A stretch of DNA of 64,000 nt from Carnegiea gigantea (lineage: Eukaryota > Streptophyta > Magnoliopsida > Caryophyllales > Cactaceae): contig JAKOGI010000003.1 in NCBI GenBank assembly GCA_029747015.1, positions 763,001 to 827,000 of the forward strand, written 5' to 3'. This document shows positions 10,309 through 30,133 of the stretch, one piece after another. Position 1 is the first letter of the stretch, and each line of letters opens with the position of its first letter. The translations under genes were made by a program, and so were the position numbers. The notes under the pieces were generated by a model. That model was given only the letters and a program-made list of their open reading frames with translations, searched no databases and had not been told where the DNA came from.

Positions 10309-11885
10309 GCTCTTGCTTTGAGAATTCGGTCGCACAAAGTGATTGAAGTCGAGCTTGTCGCGCTTTGTCTGCTTATGAGAACTGTGATTTTCACTTGAGG
10401 AAGGCTGCTTATTGTCGGAACTTCTCTTCTATTGCTTATTTGGATGGCTTGTTTGAGAGACTTCCTCAGGCTTTTTTCTTTTAAGTTCTACTTCGGCTTT
10501 CCCCATATCCATGCCAGTCTGTTCTGATGGACAATTTCCCCTGCCCATACAATCATATTAGTCAATATCAAACAATAAATCACTTACGGATGTGAATGCA
10601 ACAGAAGAACTGCTACGTCTAGCACTTTCTTTATGCAAACATCATGCAATCAATGGATCTGATTGCGCTTTCCAGAAAGAAACCCTCCAAAGAGAAGTTT
10701 TTCCAATGCAAGAACGCATAAAAGATTCCCCCTTTGACCCATCTGTCAGAATTTCTCCCGCTTTGAAAGCCCGTACGTGCTGATGCCACTCCTTCATGAC
10801 CATTGGCAGCCTCATCGTTCAATTTCTACCCAGACAAGCTTCCAAATGAGAGCACAAGGCAGAAAAGAGGTACAGGATACTGAGGGCAATGCAAGATTTT
10901 CCAGGTCACTCAACCGTGATACTCACATCAACAGAACGATTGAAATTCTGAAATGACATCCGACCTTTTATAGTACCCGGGTGAGGATCGCCTCTCCTTT
11001 TATATGACCACACTGCAGAGAAAATGGCCATGGGATATCAATAAGTATACCTCACAATCTAGGAGCAAGGTCATGATTAATGTTTAAATTCTTCTCAAAT
11101 CATGACATGACCAATGCCTTTTGAGGGCTACTCAGACTTCACCTCAAATACTAAGGTGGGTTGGATATGGACACTCAACACCACACTACATGCAATTCTT
11201 CAGACTGTGGGGTCAGACTCCTAGATCCTTAACAATGGAGACACTTGAAGCTGAGTCCAGCAAAAATGGAAGTGATGACCACACTTCCAAATTTGAGGGT
11301 GAGGACTAAGCTGGCAAGCGGTTACAGACCAAAAGATGGGAGTGAAACACGTTTATTTAGTCTTACCGAAATCTAACCAAGCACAAGGACTGCTACGCCC
11401 CCTGCGCAAACATTAACACCATCCACCCCCCCCCCCCCCCAAAAAAACCAAAAAAAAAAACAAAGAATGTCAGAGAATTTGTGATTTCGTAAGCATAAGG
11501 AAGGCAAAAGTGGTCCAACCTTTCAAGATCAAACCTCTCAAGTGAACCATTACAATGACAATGCATGCCACAAAACATTCAGCATACAGTAACAGACCGT
11601 CAAGAGAACGATTGAGATTTAACAAATTCTATGTTCCGTAATTCATTGTACCTTGAGTATCCTAAATAATTGATAATTAAACTTGGGTCAAAATGCATTT
11701 TTTGTTTTTGGAAAATGGCGAATAAAACCTCATATACCATCCCAAGCTGGATACTCAAAGCCAAGTCCATAAACAGAGTCCACTAATTGAGGGTTTTGGC
11801 GTTTTTGCAGTGAAATAAAAATCTCACGTAAAAGCCACAGAAGGCATGTTTATTTGCTGGAAAGCCAGGGCACGGAAATCTCTTA
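10309..11885. other. Gene-free stretch right of the chromovirus
   Basis: I see no conserved coding sequence or mobile-element ends here. Short open frames are present but lack codon structure and known motifs. A compound homopolymer of 15 C followed by A runs lies at 11426-11460. Confidence 0.5.
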
Positions 11886-12199
11886 GGGGCGTTTTGACAA
11901 ACAGCTTTTTGACTAAAAAGAACTTTTTTAATCGAAATTTACTGTTTGATTAAATAAAAAAGCTAATCTGAATACTTGGTGACAGAGCTTTTTGGGTTCA
12001 AAAAGTTAATTTGAAAAAGCTTATTCCATGGAAGAGTTTTTTGAAAAATTAGCTTTTTGTCTGACAACTTTATTAAAAATAGCTAATTTCACCAAATAAT
12101 TTTTCAACAAACAGCTAATTCAAACAGCTAATATAAATAACTAACTCAAACAGCTAACAGCTAAAACAAACAATTAACAGCTGTTCGCCAAACAGGGTC
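11886..12199. mobile_element. MITE, diverged copy A of a GGCCCTGTTTGGC family
   Basis: This copy shares long stretches with 40723-41069, including AGCTTTTTG, AAAAAGTTAATTTGAAAAAGC, GCTTTTTGTCTGACAACTTTATTA and the repeated CAAACAGCTAA near the right end. The right terminus GCCAAACAGGGTC matches the family inverted repeat; the left terminus GGGGCGTTTTGACAAAC is degraded. The orientation is the same as the other copy. No coding capacity is seen. Confidence 0.75.
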
Positions 12200-13279
12200 T
12201 TTTTCTTTTCCTTTCTTTGATTCAATTCGGAGAATCGAGTCATGTTCATGTTAATGAGATTTTAGATTTGATTCAGTTTAGATTTGTGTAGGTTGGTATT
12301 TGTCTAATAAGATTGTACCATCCAAAAAGAAAAGTTGATAAAAGAATTTAAATTTGATTCAATTTATTAGTCGGGCAGTCAAGATTTCAAAAGCCCAAAT
12401 AGAAACAAGGAAACCCTTAACGGTGCTAAAAGGCACACAATCTTTTCATCACAAAATATAAGATTAAAAACAACATAATATATGGTAAATACCTAAAAGA
12501 TGACCTTCAAAATCAAAGATATTCAATCCAAAAGAAATAAAATAAAAATAATATAATTTCTACAAATGACAAACTCCTTTTGTAAGAAACAGGCTTCAAG
12601 TCGTGAAAACCTGCACCCATAGGTCGTGGGCACCATCACGGGTCACTCATAGACAATGTCAGATGCATGAACTTCAAGCGGAGTTGCAGTACAAGAAATA
12701 AGGCACACATGAGCATGGAAACAGCCGCGGGCTAACTGTGTGTCATAGCGCAACCAACAAGTGAGATAGGCTGATATCTTGGTTGAAAATCTGAGCCTGG
12801 CAAAAGGGAATTTGGGACATAAACAAACAGGGGATTCACCAGTGAAGAGGCTATCACCCTTGTTCAATGGCAATCACTAATCAGCCTCAGAGCTGAAATT
12901 AAGCTCCTACTACTTTGTGGAACATACTTAGCAGAACAAAGCAATTATCCTGTTGGACATAGAAGATTTATATTTGGGGGGTGGGGCACTCACAAACCAG
13001 ACAACATATGCATCATTATTCCAAATGTTTCAGATTTTTCTTCATATATGTCAACATCATAAAAGCGTTCAACAAGAAGCATTTTCCATGGTGGCAACAT
13101 AAAGTATAAGACATAGTTTTCCTTTTAGTTAATACATCATCACCCTCTATAATTAGATCAACTTCAACAAAATTAGCAAGGCAACTTAGCATTTTTCCCC
13201 CTCTAATTGACAATCATATTCAGAAATTACAAAACAGAACAAGCTCGCTCATATTCATACACATGAACTGTTTGTTAGA
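12200..13279. other. Gene-free stretch downstream of the HAD hydrolase gene
   Basis: AT-rich DNA without recognisable genes. The part nearest 13279 is presumably the 3' untranslated region of the minus-strand HAD hydrolase gene. Confidence 0.5.
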
Positions 13280-14899
13280 TTAAGCCTCCACTGCAATCTT
13301 CTGTGCATAGCTGACATTCTCTGCCCGCTCTTCTGCATCCAACAGTTCTGGGAAGGCTTCTTTGATGTTGTGAATGCTTTCCAAAGCATAGTCCACACCT
13401 ATTGGTTTTTCAGATTTGCCCACCTATATTGTCATTTTCATACATCCAACAACCTCAGTTCTCACTTCAATTGTAAAGCAAATTTGTTAAAGCTTCAATG
13501 TTTAGCCAAAAACGACATACCAAAACTGTATGAACACCCAAACTTTTCGCAGTAAGCACATTGCGAATGCTATCATCAAAGAACAACTGCAGATTGACCA
13601 TTAACAGAATGAGAACGTCGCTATCAACAAATCAATTGCAATTTCTATGTTAACTGCAGCAAAGAAATGAGTGATTCTTACAGTTCTTTGCGGATCAATT
13701 TCTGCTATTTTCAGGGTTCTTTCAAAAGCCACTTCAAAGGGCTTGCATACGATGGAAGTCTCTGGCAAGGCCACATCGGAACTAGCTTGATATCCCATGA
13801 TGTCGAAAATTTCAGAGCTGGAAACCAATGTTGGCTTCGAAGCTCCGACATCAGAGTCCGTCTCCTCGTATTCGCTAGGAGGAGCATCCCCTTTGTCTGT
13901 GGGATTCAATGTCTCAAAACATACAATCCTCTCAAAACAGTCCTCCAACCCCAGCCGTCGTAGCACCTCCGCAGTATGATGCTTGTCAGAGTTGGTGAAA
14001 ATCTGCAAACAACATCCCAGGATTAGAAACAGCTAAAATGCTCTGTTTTTCCATATATTCCACGACGCGAAAACAACTTACAATTTTTCGAATAGGGAGG
14101 CTAAGCAAGAGATTCCTCAGAACGGGATCCGGTCTCAGCAGATCATAAGGCAACCTTCCATGAACCAACCTAAACACTCGACAACAAGACAAAAATGTTC
14201 ATTCGTCTCAAAATGTGATTACAACGACTCCAATTCATTATAACCACAAATGAAAGCATAACTACCTGTGGAATTCATCATAGTCAAACTCGTAGCCAAT
14301 TGCCTGTTACCGAAAAATTTCAAAAACCCAACATGTCAATAAAGGAAAAGACGACAGAAATAAAGATTCTAGATCAAACAATATTCAAAGAATGATTCAA
14401 GCCATACCCTAAGACCAGCCATTGTAGTGCCGTAATATTTGTACAAAATATAGCACATGTCTGGAACTATACTCTCCTCTATTCCAAGCTTTCCAATCAT
14501 GTACTCTGAAAATATAACCAAATTCAATTTTATTCACAAGATTCACATGAGCATAGAGAAAATTGGAAATATGGTGTGCGTTGGAAGAATCAAATCATTT
14601 AACAAACAAAGACCAATGGCAAAAATTCAAAGATAATCACAAAGATGTTACCTTGGATGTTTTTGGAACAATGGGGAGCGATGCCGGAACTGAGAGGATA
14701 AAGGGTGTCATCAAGATCTGAAAAAATCAACCAACATGGCTTGTTACTTGCTTCCACACAATTGGACGACAACTGCTTCCATTGTTCCCAAAACAAAAAG
14801 AAAACATGCAGTAATTACTGAAATGCAGAATATGTTACCGAAGAGAAGGCAGTCATATTTAGGCCTCATTGCCTGCTGACTATCTGATTCGTATTCCAT
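13280..14899 (-). CDS. HAD-superfamily hydrolase, pyrimidine 5'-nucleotidase-like
   Basis: This gene encodes a predicted 293-residue soluble phosphatase of the SDT1/pyrimidine 5'-nucleotidase branch of the HAD family, which dephosphorylates small phosphometabolites such as nucleoside monophosphates. The exact substrate cannot be told from sequence. Eight coding exons run 14839-14899, 14652-14717, 14408-14505, 14266-14303, 14082-14169, 13682-14002, 13521-13586 and 13280-13423. All borders are GT/AG and the sum is exactly 294 codons. HAD motif I DLDDT is at residues 21-25 and holds the catalytic nucleophile Asp. Motif II IFTNSD is near 118, the motif III Lys in VCKP near 204, and motif IV LFFDDS near 225-230. 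The cap region includes the well-conserved GDAPPSEYEETDSDVGAS insert typical of the plant proteins. No lesions are seen. The start ATG lies 13 bases after a leader-intron acceptor. Confidence 0.93.
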
Positions 14900-15329
14900 C
14901 TTCTTCTACGGCCTGTCAAAACCCTAAAATCTCCTTAAATAAGCGACGTGCGCAATCTAAAGAAGCAATCTGATAACTGTGACCAAAAAGGAATAATTTG
15001 TACCCTAACAATGCACGAAATGATGATAGAACGGATTAAAATAAACGCCATTTATTAAAAGAAACAGAATTGCCAGACAAAGAGGGATGAAAAATGCAAG
15101 TAATTTCTATATAGAAAGCAACGACGACTGAAACCCTAAGACCCCGCAAATTAAAAACCAGCATCAAACATTTGAATGAACAGTCTCCCAAACAAGTTTC
15201 AGAATCTTCATAAAAAAATCTAAAGACTATGTTTTTGAATCGGCATTATGAACAGATATCAAACTCAAACCAAACCAGATTTAAATGACAGAAAAATATG
15301 TTCGAAGTGAAAAATGGGGAAGAAAGTAC

Positions 15330-15450
15330 CTGATCTGCAGCAGCGGCAAAGGCGTAGGGATAGAGATGAGCGAGAGAGAGAGAGCGATGAAGATGTTCAA
15401 GAAACGCGGAGAAATACAGAATGTATTCGGAGAGGGGGGGGTGTTAAATA
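15330..15450 (-). promoter_or_regulatory. Probable 5' leader exon and core promoter of the HAD gene
   Basis: A splice donor (CAG/GTAC on the minus strand at 15329-15330) pairs well with the acceptor TTTTGACAG at 14913-14921, giving a 417-bp leader intron. Upstream on the minus strand is a CT-rich stretch and a TATA-like CTATTTATTTAA near 15445-15456. The transcription start is not known. Confidence 0.5.
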
Positions 15451-15455
15451 AATAG

Positions 15456-15835
15456 GAGAGAGAAAGAGGGGGAAGCCATGGCTGTTGACTGTAAGAAAGG
15501 CATGGGCAATCACGAGAACTATTAATTTCTCTTTCTAGATCAAGACTTGAATTTCTTCCGCGTCTCATGCTCAAAGAATCAGCACTTACACGTGTCCGGC
15601 ATCAGTTTTTTAAATTGTTGAATATGCTTTTTTTCCTTGACTTGGGGAGGGGTGTTTAACGTTTGATGCTGTGGAGTAGTATTTAATTTAATTTATGGAG
15701 AACTGATGAGCTGTACGAATTTGAATTGTCGCAGGGACATGACTAATGAAAGTGTGAAAATGGAGATTAAGATTCCACATAATTGGTCGGTGCAGGCATA
15801 AAATATGACTTGTCACTCAAGATGAGATTTTTTAG

Positions 15836-15893
<58 letters not shown>

Positions 15894-16599
15894 CTGAGAT
15901 GATTTTTGCAATGAGTTTGATGATGTCTCAATTAAATTATTTTTGTGAATAGTCTTGTACACTAGGATATGGTTTGTGAACGACCTTAAGGCCGGCATGT
16001 ACTTACGTGAATGCTGCTGTTTTGGTAGGTGATAATAAGTAATAAAAACGTTTTTTTTTTTTTCCGCAATGCTTTTTCTGCACGTTAGAATTACAAATGT
16101 TTTGCTTATTTTTTATTGCTGATTAGAATGTTGACTTGCAATTTCTATTCGAAAGGATATTTTGTATATTCTTATATCTTATTTTTGTAACCATAATTTA
16201 AGGCTATGATGTCAATTATTATGGACAGTTTTTGAGGTGTAGAAACATGAAATCCTTGTGATATCGGCTCTCTGGATACGTTATTAATGTTCGTTCTCAC
16301 TGGCTTTTACTTAGATTTATGACACTTGCTACTCCTATGAGCACTATTTTATAATGATAACATTATATATTTTAGCAATACCAAGATGTGCTTGACGTCG
16401 CTCTTGATATATAACCTCTATAACTGAATAAAGCAATTCATTTTTGGGAGGAGGGAGAAAAGTTATTCAATTATTTAAGTTGTGTGAAATTGCGACTCTT
16501 ATGTAAAGTCGGGCCATTTGATGATCATTCTTGTGGTGCAAAAGAGAGGTTAAGTCGTGAAAATATTTTTGTTAAAGTCATAATCGCTCTTGTGAACTT
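15456..16599. other. Gene-free stretch between HAD gene and LINE-like remnant
   Basis: AT-rich DNA with no recognisable gene. It contains the long TA dinucleotide tract at 15841-15889. Confidence 0.5.
15841..15889. repeat. TA microsatellite
   Basis: About 24 uninterrupted TA units upstream of the HAD gene. It can form cruciforms and is likely length-variable between individuals. Confidence 0.95.
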
Positions 16600-16830
16600 G
16601 ATCCCTACACTATCGGCAAACATACATCAAAATCCTTCCCAGGAGGATCCCTAAAAAATACAAAATCACAACCTAGCGTAATACCTATATTAGCAAAAGT
16701 ATCTGCCACCCCCTCTTGATGATAATGAGCTACCACCACCTTCTAATCTGGTGCACTCATCAGTTGTTTGCATTGCATGACAGTGGCTCATGCCTAGCAT
16801 TATTTACCTTCTAGCCCCTGCAGTTCTGCG
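16600..16830 (-). pseudogene. Possible RNase H domain fragment of a non-LTR element
   Basis: The minus strand reads WKVVVAHYHQEGVADTFANIG followed by a PPG stretch. This resembles the end of the RNase H domains of plant LINE-type elements, where H-x-x-REgN-x-x-AD-x-LAN-x-G is conserved. The fragment is short and contains stops. The coding trace appears to continue past the MITE at 16831-17171, but I could not join it confidently. Confidence 0.4.
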
Positions 16831-17171
16831 TAGTGGTGGGCAACGGGTCAATAATCGAGGGGATCGACAATGGGCCAGCCCATTAAAGGCTCGAATTGGG
16901 TCGGTCCATTAACGCTCATTTTATTGTTTCAACCTACTTGCCACACTAATTTACACGCTACAATTAGTTAAACTTATTACCAACGCTTTACACATAATAA
17001 TAATTATTACACACATTTTTTTTGCACATATTTGTTCCATTTAAAAATGGGTCAAAAGCGGATAATCAATGAGCCACCTAACCCGACTCATTTATTTACA
17101 TAAAAAGTTCGATCCGACTTAAATCGTTGACGGACTAACCATGACTCAATCCGATCCATTGTCCACCTCTA
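16831..17171. mobile_element. hAT-type MITE, 341 bp
   Basis: The ends TAGTGGTGGGCAACGG and (inverted) TAGAGGTGGACAATGG match at 13 of 16 positions. Imperfect 8-bp flanks GTTCTGCG (16823-16830) and GTTTTGCT (17172-17179) agree at 6 of 8, fitting the 8-bp duplication typical of hAT elements. There is no coding capacity. Confidence 0.75.
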
Positions 17172-17179
17172 GTTTTGCT

Positions 17180-17950
17180 CCTTCAGGACCTTCACCGATC
17201 CCCAGTCCCCATAATGATGATCGAGTCCACATTTAACAAACGCTTCTAGTAATCCATCCACGACCATGTATAATGGTTCGCATGCTGCATCTCAACGATG
17301 TCACTACTAGACGATAGCCACATGAAGTTGATGGAATTCTTTTCATACAAAAAAAGAGAAATTAATAAAACCTTTGAACCAGTGTATTTAGTAACCCGAG
17401 GAGGGACTATCCATACGAGAGTTTTCTTGGTCAACTCGTTTGCTCCTAGAATTCCAAATTAACATACTCCAATTAAGATGGTGACTGGTGAGCTTCTAGT
17501 ACATTTGACTAGAATAACAGAACGTGACATCCACAACCCCAACGACCATAGTGTCCTCAGACGAAGTTTCTAGTAGATTTCGTAATTCAAATTCAGTTCT
17601 CGCGCATTCTATGGAATTCTGCATCTTTCCATTCTCCACCGGTTGGATATATTCTAACATGTAGACAAAAAAATAAAACTTTGATGGAGCCTCCATCGAG
17701 ACTGGTAAACAAGGCAAAATTGCCCCCCTGTTTAACCCCTAATCTCTCTCTTTCAATCAGTGAAGCAGGGATTGATCGATAGCTCAAGTTAAACGCAAAG
17801 AGACTGACGAAAATTTGCAAATACATCCAATTTATCATTGAGGAAGGATAAATAGATATCCAAGAGTTCACAAGTTTCATTATACAACTTTCACTGAAAG
17901 AAATGCTCGATTCTTGCACAACACAGACAGCCACTCCCTCCCGCAAATTT
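17180..17950. other. Gene-free stretch, includes the FTSH 3' flank
   Basis: No gene is recognised. The part adjacent to 17951 is expected to be the 3' untranslated region of the minus-strand FTSH gene. Confidence 0.5.
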
Positions 17951-26369
<8,419 letters not shown>

Positions 26370-27200
26370 AGTTGGGCGAAAACACAATCGTAAAATGGAC
26401 AGGACAGATCCGAGAGGTTCAAGTGATTCTTCTTCGAAGAAAAATCGATTTGAGAGGGACTCCCTTGCGGGTTAATCGGACAGGGGGTGTTTGCAAATGA
26501 ACAAGGAGATAATTATAAAAGGTGTATATTGAGATTGAGTTATTTAGATACTTTTCTGTGGGCAAAGAACTCAACAAATTCGAGGAGAAACTATTTTCAC
26601 TCTATCTTTTGGCCAATGGCGGCGAGGCTGACTTGATTTCTCCTTTTCTTTTTCATTTTTTTAAATTTTATTAGAGCATTCTCAATGGGGTTCTATTTTG
26701 TGGAACTATGGCATGTTATGTCAGCATAAGTTTCACAGTTCTGGAACTTGTATTCCTTTATTTTTCCAGCAAATAGAACTCATGTCAGCACAAATAATTT
26801 AATATTGTTGATGGAGTCCACAACTAAACATATTTTATTTGTTTTATGTTGTAAAAATTTTGTTTGCATATTGGGTTTTGTATAAGTTAAAAATAAATTT
26901 TATTTTTCGGATAAAAAAATATGTAATTTATGTTTCCGAAAAATGTATTAATTTATTTTGAAGTATCTAAAAATTGATGAGCTAAGTTGTATTGGTTGAA
27001 CGATTGAAAGCATACGGAATATAATGTAGAATGCAACGAATGCAAATGCAAATATGAGGATTGACATTGAAGAAAATTACAACCCGAGTGTTCGATATTT
27101 AAAACACCAATTTAGATGACGAAAAAAAATAGAACACAAGTGAATGACGAATAACCCTTAACATCTATGGTTGTGAGCTTTGTCGTGCCCTATGTCGATT

Positions 27201-28536
27201 TCATATTTCCTCGATTAGGTCTGATTGGAGACGTGCATGTAGTGCTGGGTTATGAATTTCTGCTACTCTATGGAGGTAGGCAGCATAGCACGGATGATGG
27301 CCCTGTTGGACATTTGGTTGCGGGGTGTTGTCATCGACATCATCGTAGTCGAAAGTAAGGTCATACGAATCTCGTTCGTCCTCGACGATCATGTTGTGGA
27401 GTATAACACGTGCCTTCATTATCATACCCAATTCACCTTTGTCTATGTTCCGAGCAGGACCGCGAATGATAGCAAACCGAGCTTGTAGAACTCCAAATGC
27501 TCTTTCCACATCCTTCCTAACAGACTCTTGACGTTCGGTGAACAATCTTGCCTTGGGTCCTTAGGGAAGAGAGATAGTTTTCACGAATGTTGCCCATCTT
27601 GGATAAATACCGTCGGACAAAAAGTACCCAATATTGTACTCACGACCGTTCACGACGTATTCACATTTTGGACCCCGACCCTTATACACCTCTTTGAAAA
27701 CATCTGTTCGGTGAAGAACATTTAACTCGTTCAGGCTACCCGGACACCCAAAGAAGGCGTGCCATATCCAAAGGTCATATGAAGCAACGGCTTCAAGAAT
27801 CAAGGTGGGGACTCTGTAAATCCCTTTTGCAAACATCCCTTTCCAAGCCGATGGATAGTTCTTCCCATTCTCAATGTATACAATCTATACTCTCTAGCAT
27901 GCCGGGGAAATCACGTGCCTCGGCAACTTACAACAGTCGATCAGCATCAGCTTGTGTTGGTTTTCTCAAATACTCATCCCCAAACACTTGAATGACACCG
28001 GCAGCAAAGTTTTTCATACACGCCATAGTCGTGCTTCCTCCAATCTTCAAGTACTTATCCACACAATCTGCCGATACCCCATAGGCGAGCATACGCATCG
28101 CTGCGGTGCACTTGGTGAGCGGTGACAACCCACGCCTACTAGCACAATCGTGCCTCAACTGGAAGTACTCAAATCGACTATTGAGAGCGTCAACAATGCG
28201 GAGGAATAGACGTTTCCGCATCCGAAATCTACGCCGAAAGTGGGTTTCGTTATAGATGGAATTATCTGTAAAGTAGTCTCTGTGGAGGCGATCGTCTGCA
28301 TCTTCTCGATCCCTCCGAATGAATCTTTTCTTCTTTCTTGATCGTCGGGGTGATGAAGGTCGTCCCCCTTGTCCATGTTGCACAGCTAACTTAAATGACT
28401 CCACGTGAGATTGATTGTTGAGTATGGTCTCAAGAATCGATGAGTCATCACTAGAAGAGGATGACTCCAGTACGAATCTGAGATGATCTATTAATTCTGT
28501 GGATGAGTCATCACTTGAAGAAGATGGGTCACTCAT
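27201..28536 (-). pseudogene. PIF/Harbinger DDE transposase, degraded
   Basis: The ATG at 28536 opens an acidic, Ser-rich N-terminus followed by a basic patch (RRSRKKKRFIRRDR). A helix-turn-helix-like region follows (FRMRKRLFLRIVDAL, SPLTKCTAAMRMLAYG). The DDE nuclease core shows ESIDCIH with the first Asp, and GSLNELNVLHRT, where the family usually has Asp but Glu is seen here. The last acidic residue is in DVERAFGVLQARF. Disabling changes are TAA at 27928-27930, TGA at 27871-27873 in place of the conserved Trp after the CIH motif, an extra base near 27866, and TAA at 27558-27560. Transposase would cut and paste the element together with its Myb-like partner; this copy cannot. Confidence 0.9.
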
Positions 28537-28849
28537 TTTGTTGTAACTGCAATAGAAGTTTCCAAATGTTAGGGAAATTCACATATTAATAAAGCAAATT
28601 AAGAGTGCATCGTAGTTAAAAGTGAAATATTAAAATTGAACTCATTAAAATGAAATTAAACATCTTAGCTACAACGCAACATATAAAAAACTTTGAACAC
28701 TGTGATGTGAAATGAAAATGGAACTCATTGAAATAAAATTACACATATCACTATACAACATAAAGCAGTTCAATTACAACAAACAATTGGGACAAGAAAG
28801 AACAACATAAGCACAAGCTAAACAACAGATTATTCCTAAGACATGAGTA

Positions 28850-30082
28850 TCAATCTAAAGAAGGGCTGGCATTGGACGAAGACGATGTTTGGCGGTATCG
28901 ACTCCTAATTTCTTCCTGAAGTGGACCATATTGTGCTTAATCCTCCGGACACATCTTAGCAATGTCCATTCTCAGTATCTTGTCCTCATACTTCATCCGT
29001 TGGAAGTACTGATGACAGTCTATTAGTTCAACAGCTCTCTTAGCGGCTTCTGCCTTCACCTTAGCGGCCTCAGCCTTCTTCTCTTAGGCGATGACATATC
29101 TTTCGAATATGGTGCTGCTCTTCACATTTGTTGTCCCCAAGGTGGATAGCTCTTTGGTGACAACATCAAGCACCGAGTCATGCGCTCTCTCTTTCGCCTT
29201 TCTTGTGGCGGCTTTTCTTCCAATGGGGCGGATCAGTCCACCAACCTCCTCTGTTGGTGTATCTTCACTAGCAGGAGCTGTTGGTGTGTCGGGGGTGCTC
29301 GGTGAGCCTGATGTCTCACTCTCAGAGTACCCTCCGGCCTAATTGATCCTCAAGCGTTTAGCGGCCATATCTGCAGATTGATCGCAATTGACCTCCCATT
29401 TCAGTTGGTCCTTCGGTAGCACCCACCAATGCATCAAGTTGAACGGTTTGCTCACCATATCAATGTATAAATCCTGGGATTTTTGCATAATATCGTCTTC
29501 ATTCACCCCACTTGGATTCGCTCGATAAGCCTGGCCCACACAAGCGGTCCACTTGGACACAAGTGGAGCTGCTCGGTTCCAACGGGCATTGCAAACTTTC
29601 CCTCCTCGCTTCGTAGCTCCATCGGGAGCGTGCTGGTCGTAGGCGCTTGCGATCTTCGTCTAAAACCCCGTTTTCTTTTGGTCAGCCCTAATAAGGGGGT
29701 TGATGTTGACATTGATCCATAATCTCACCAAGCGGGGATCTTCTTCCAATGTCCACTTGGAAGTCCCCCTGACACTCTCATTGTGGGTGGCGTTGGGTGG
29801 AGGACGGGGTGTTGATGAGGTCATATTATTTGGTGGGGGTAGCTGATAAGGAAGAGGCATAGAATCGTAGTTGAAATTTGGAATTAGGGGGGCATTCTGG
29901 CCTTGGAGGGCAAAGTTTGGTGGTTGTTGAGGATATTGCATATGAGGGTATTGTTGAGGGTATTGTGGATAGTATTGCCAATTAGGAGGGTTCGCAACAA
30001 TGTTCATGTTGTTCATAGGATCCCGTTGTGAATTATCCCCAATTAGTAAGTTCATGAAAGATTGTGGGTAATTGGGATCCAT
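28850..30082 (-). pseudogene. PIF/Harbinger-associated Myb/SANT-like protein, four stops
   Basis: The reading frame from ATG 30082 to TGA 28850 is exactly 411 codons with no frameshift but four in-frame stops: TAG 29660-29662, TAG 29339-29341, TAA 29084-29086 and TAA 28937-28939. The N-terminal third is rich in Pro, Gln, Asn and Tyr. A SANT/Myb-like domain starts near residue 108 (SKWTLEED, LVRLWINV, DQKKTGF) and continues through TKIASAYDQHAPDG and CNARWNRAAPLVSKW. The C-terminal part is charged and helical. In related elements this protein binds the terminal repeats and helps import or recruit the transposase. The first stop falls on the invariant Trp of the domain. An intron acceptor (AAATTGGCAG) lies just upstream of the ATG. 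Confidence 0.85.
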
Positions 30083-30133
30083 TTGATAGTGAACACCTGC
30101 CAATTTATCAACCAAAAAAAAAAACATATTCAC

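Noticed and set aside
10592..10783. Open frame of 63 codons between the chromovirus and MITE copy A
   Set aside because: No splice context, homology or codon structure was recognisable.
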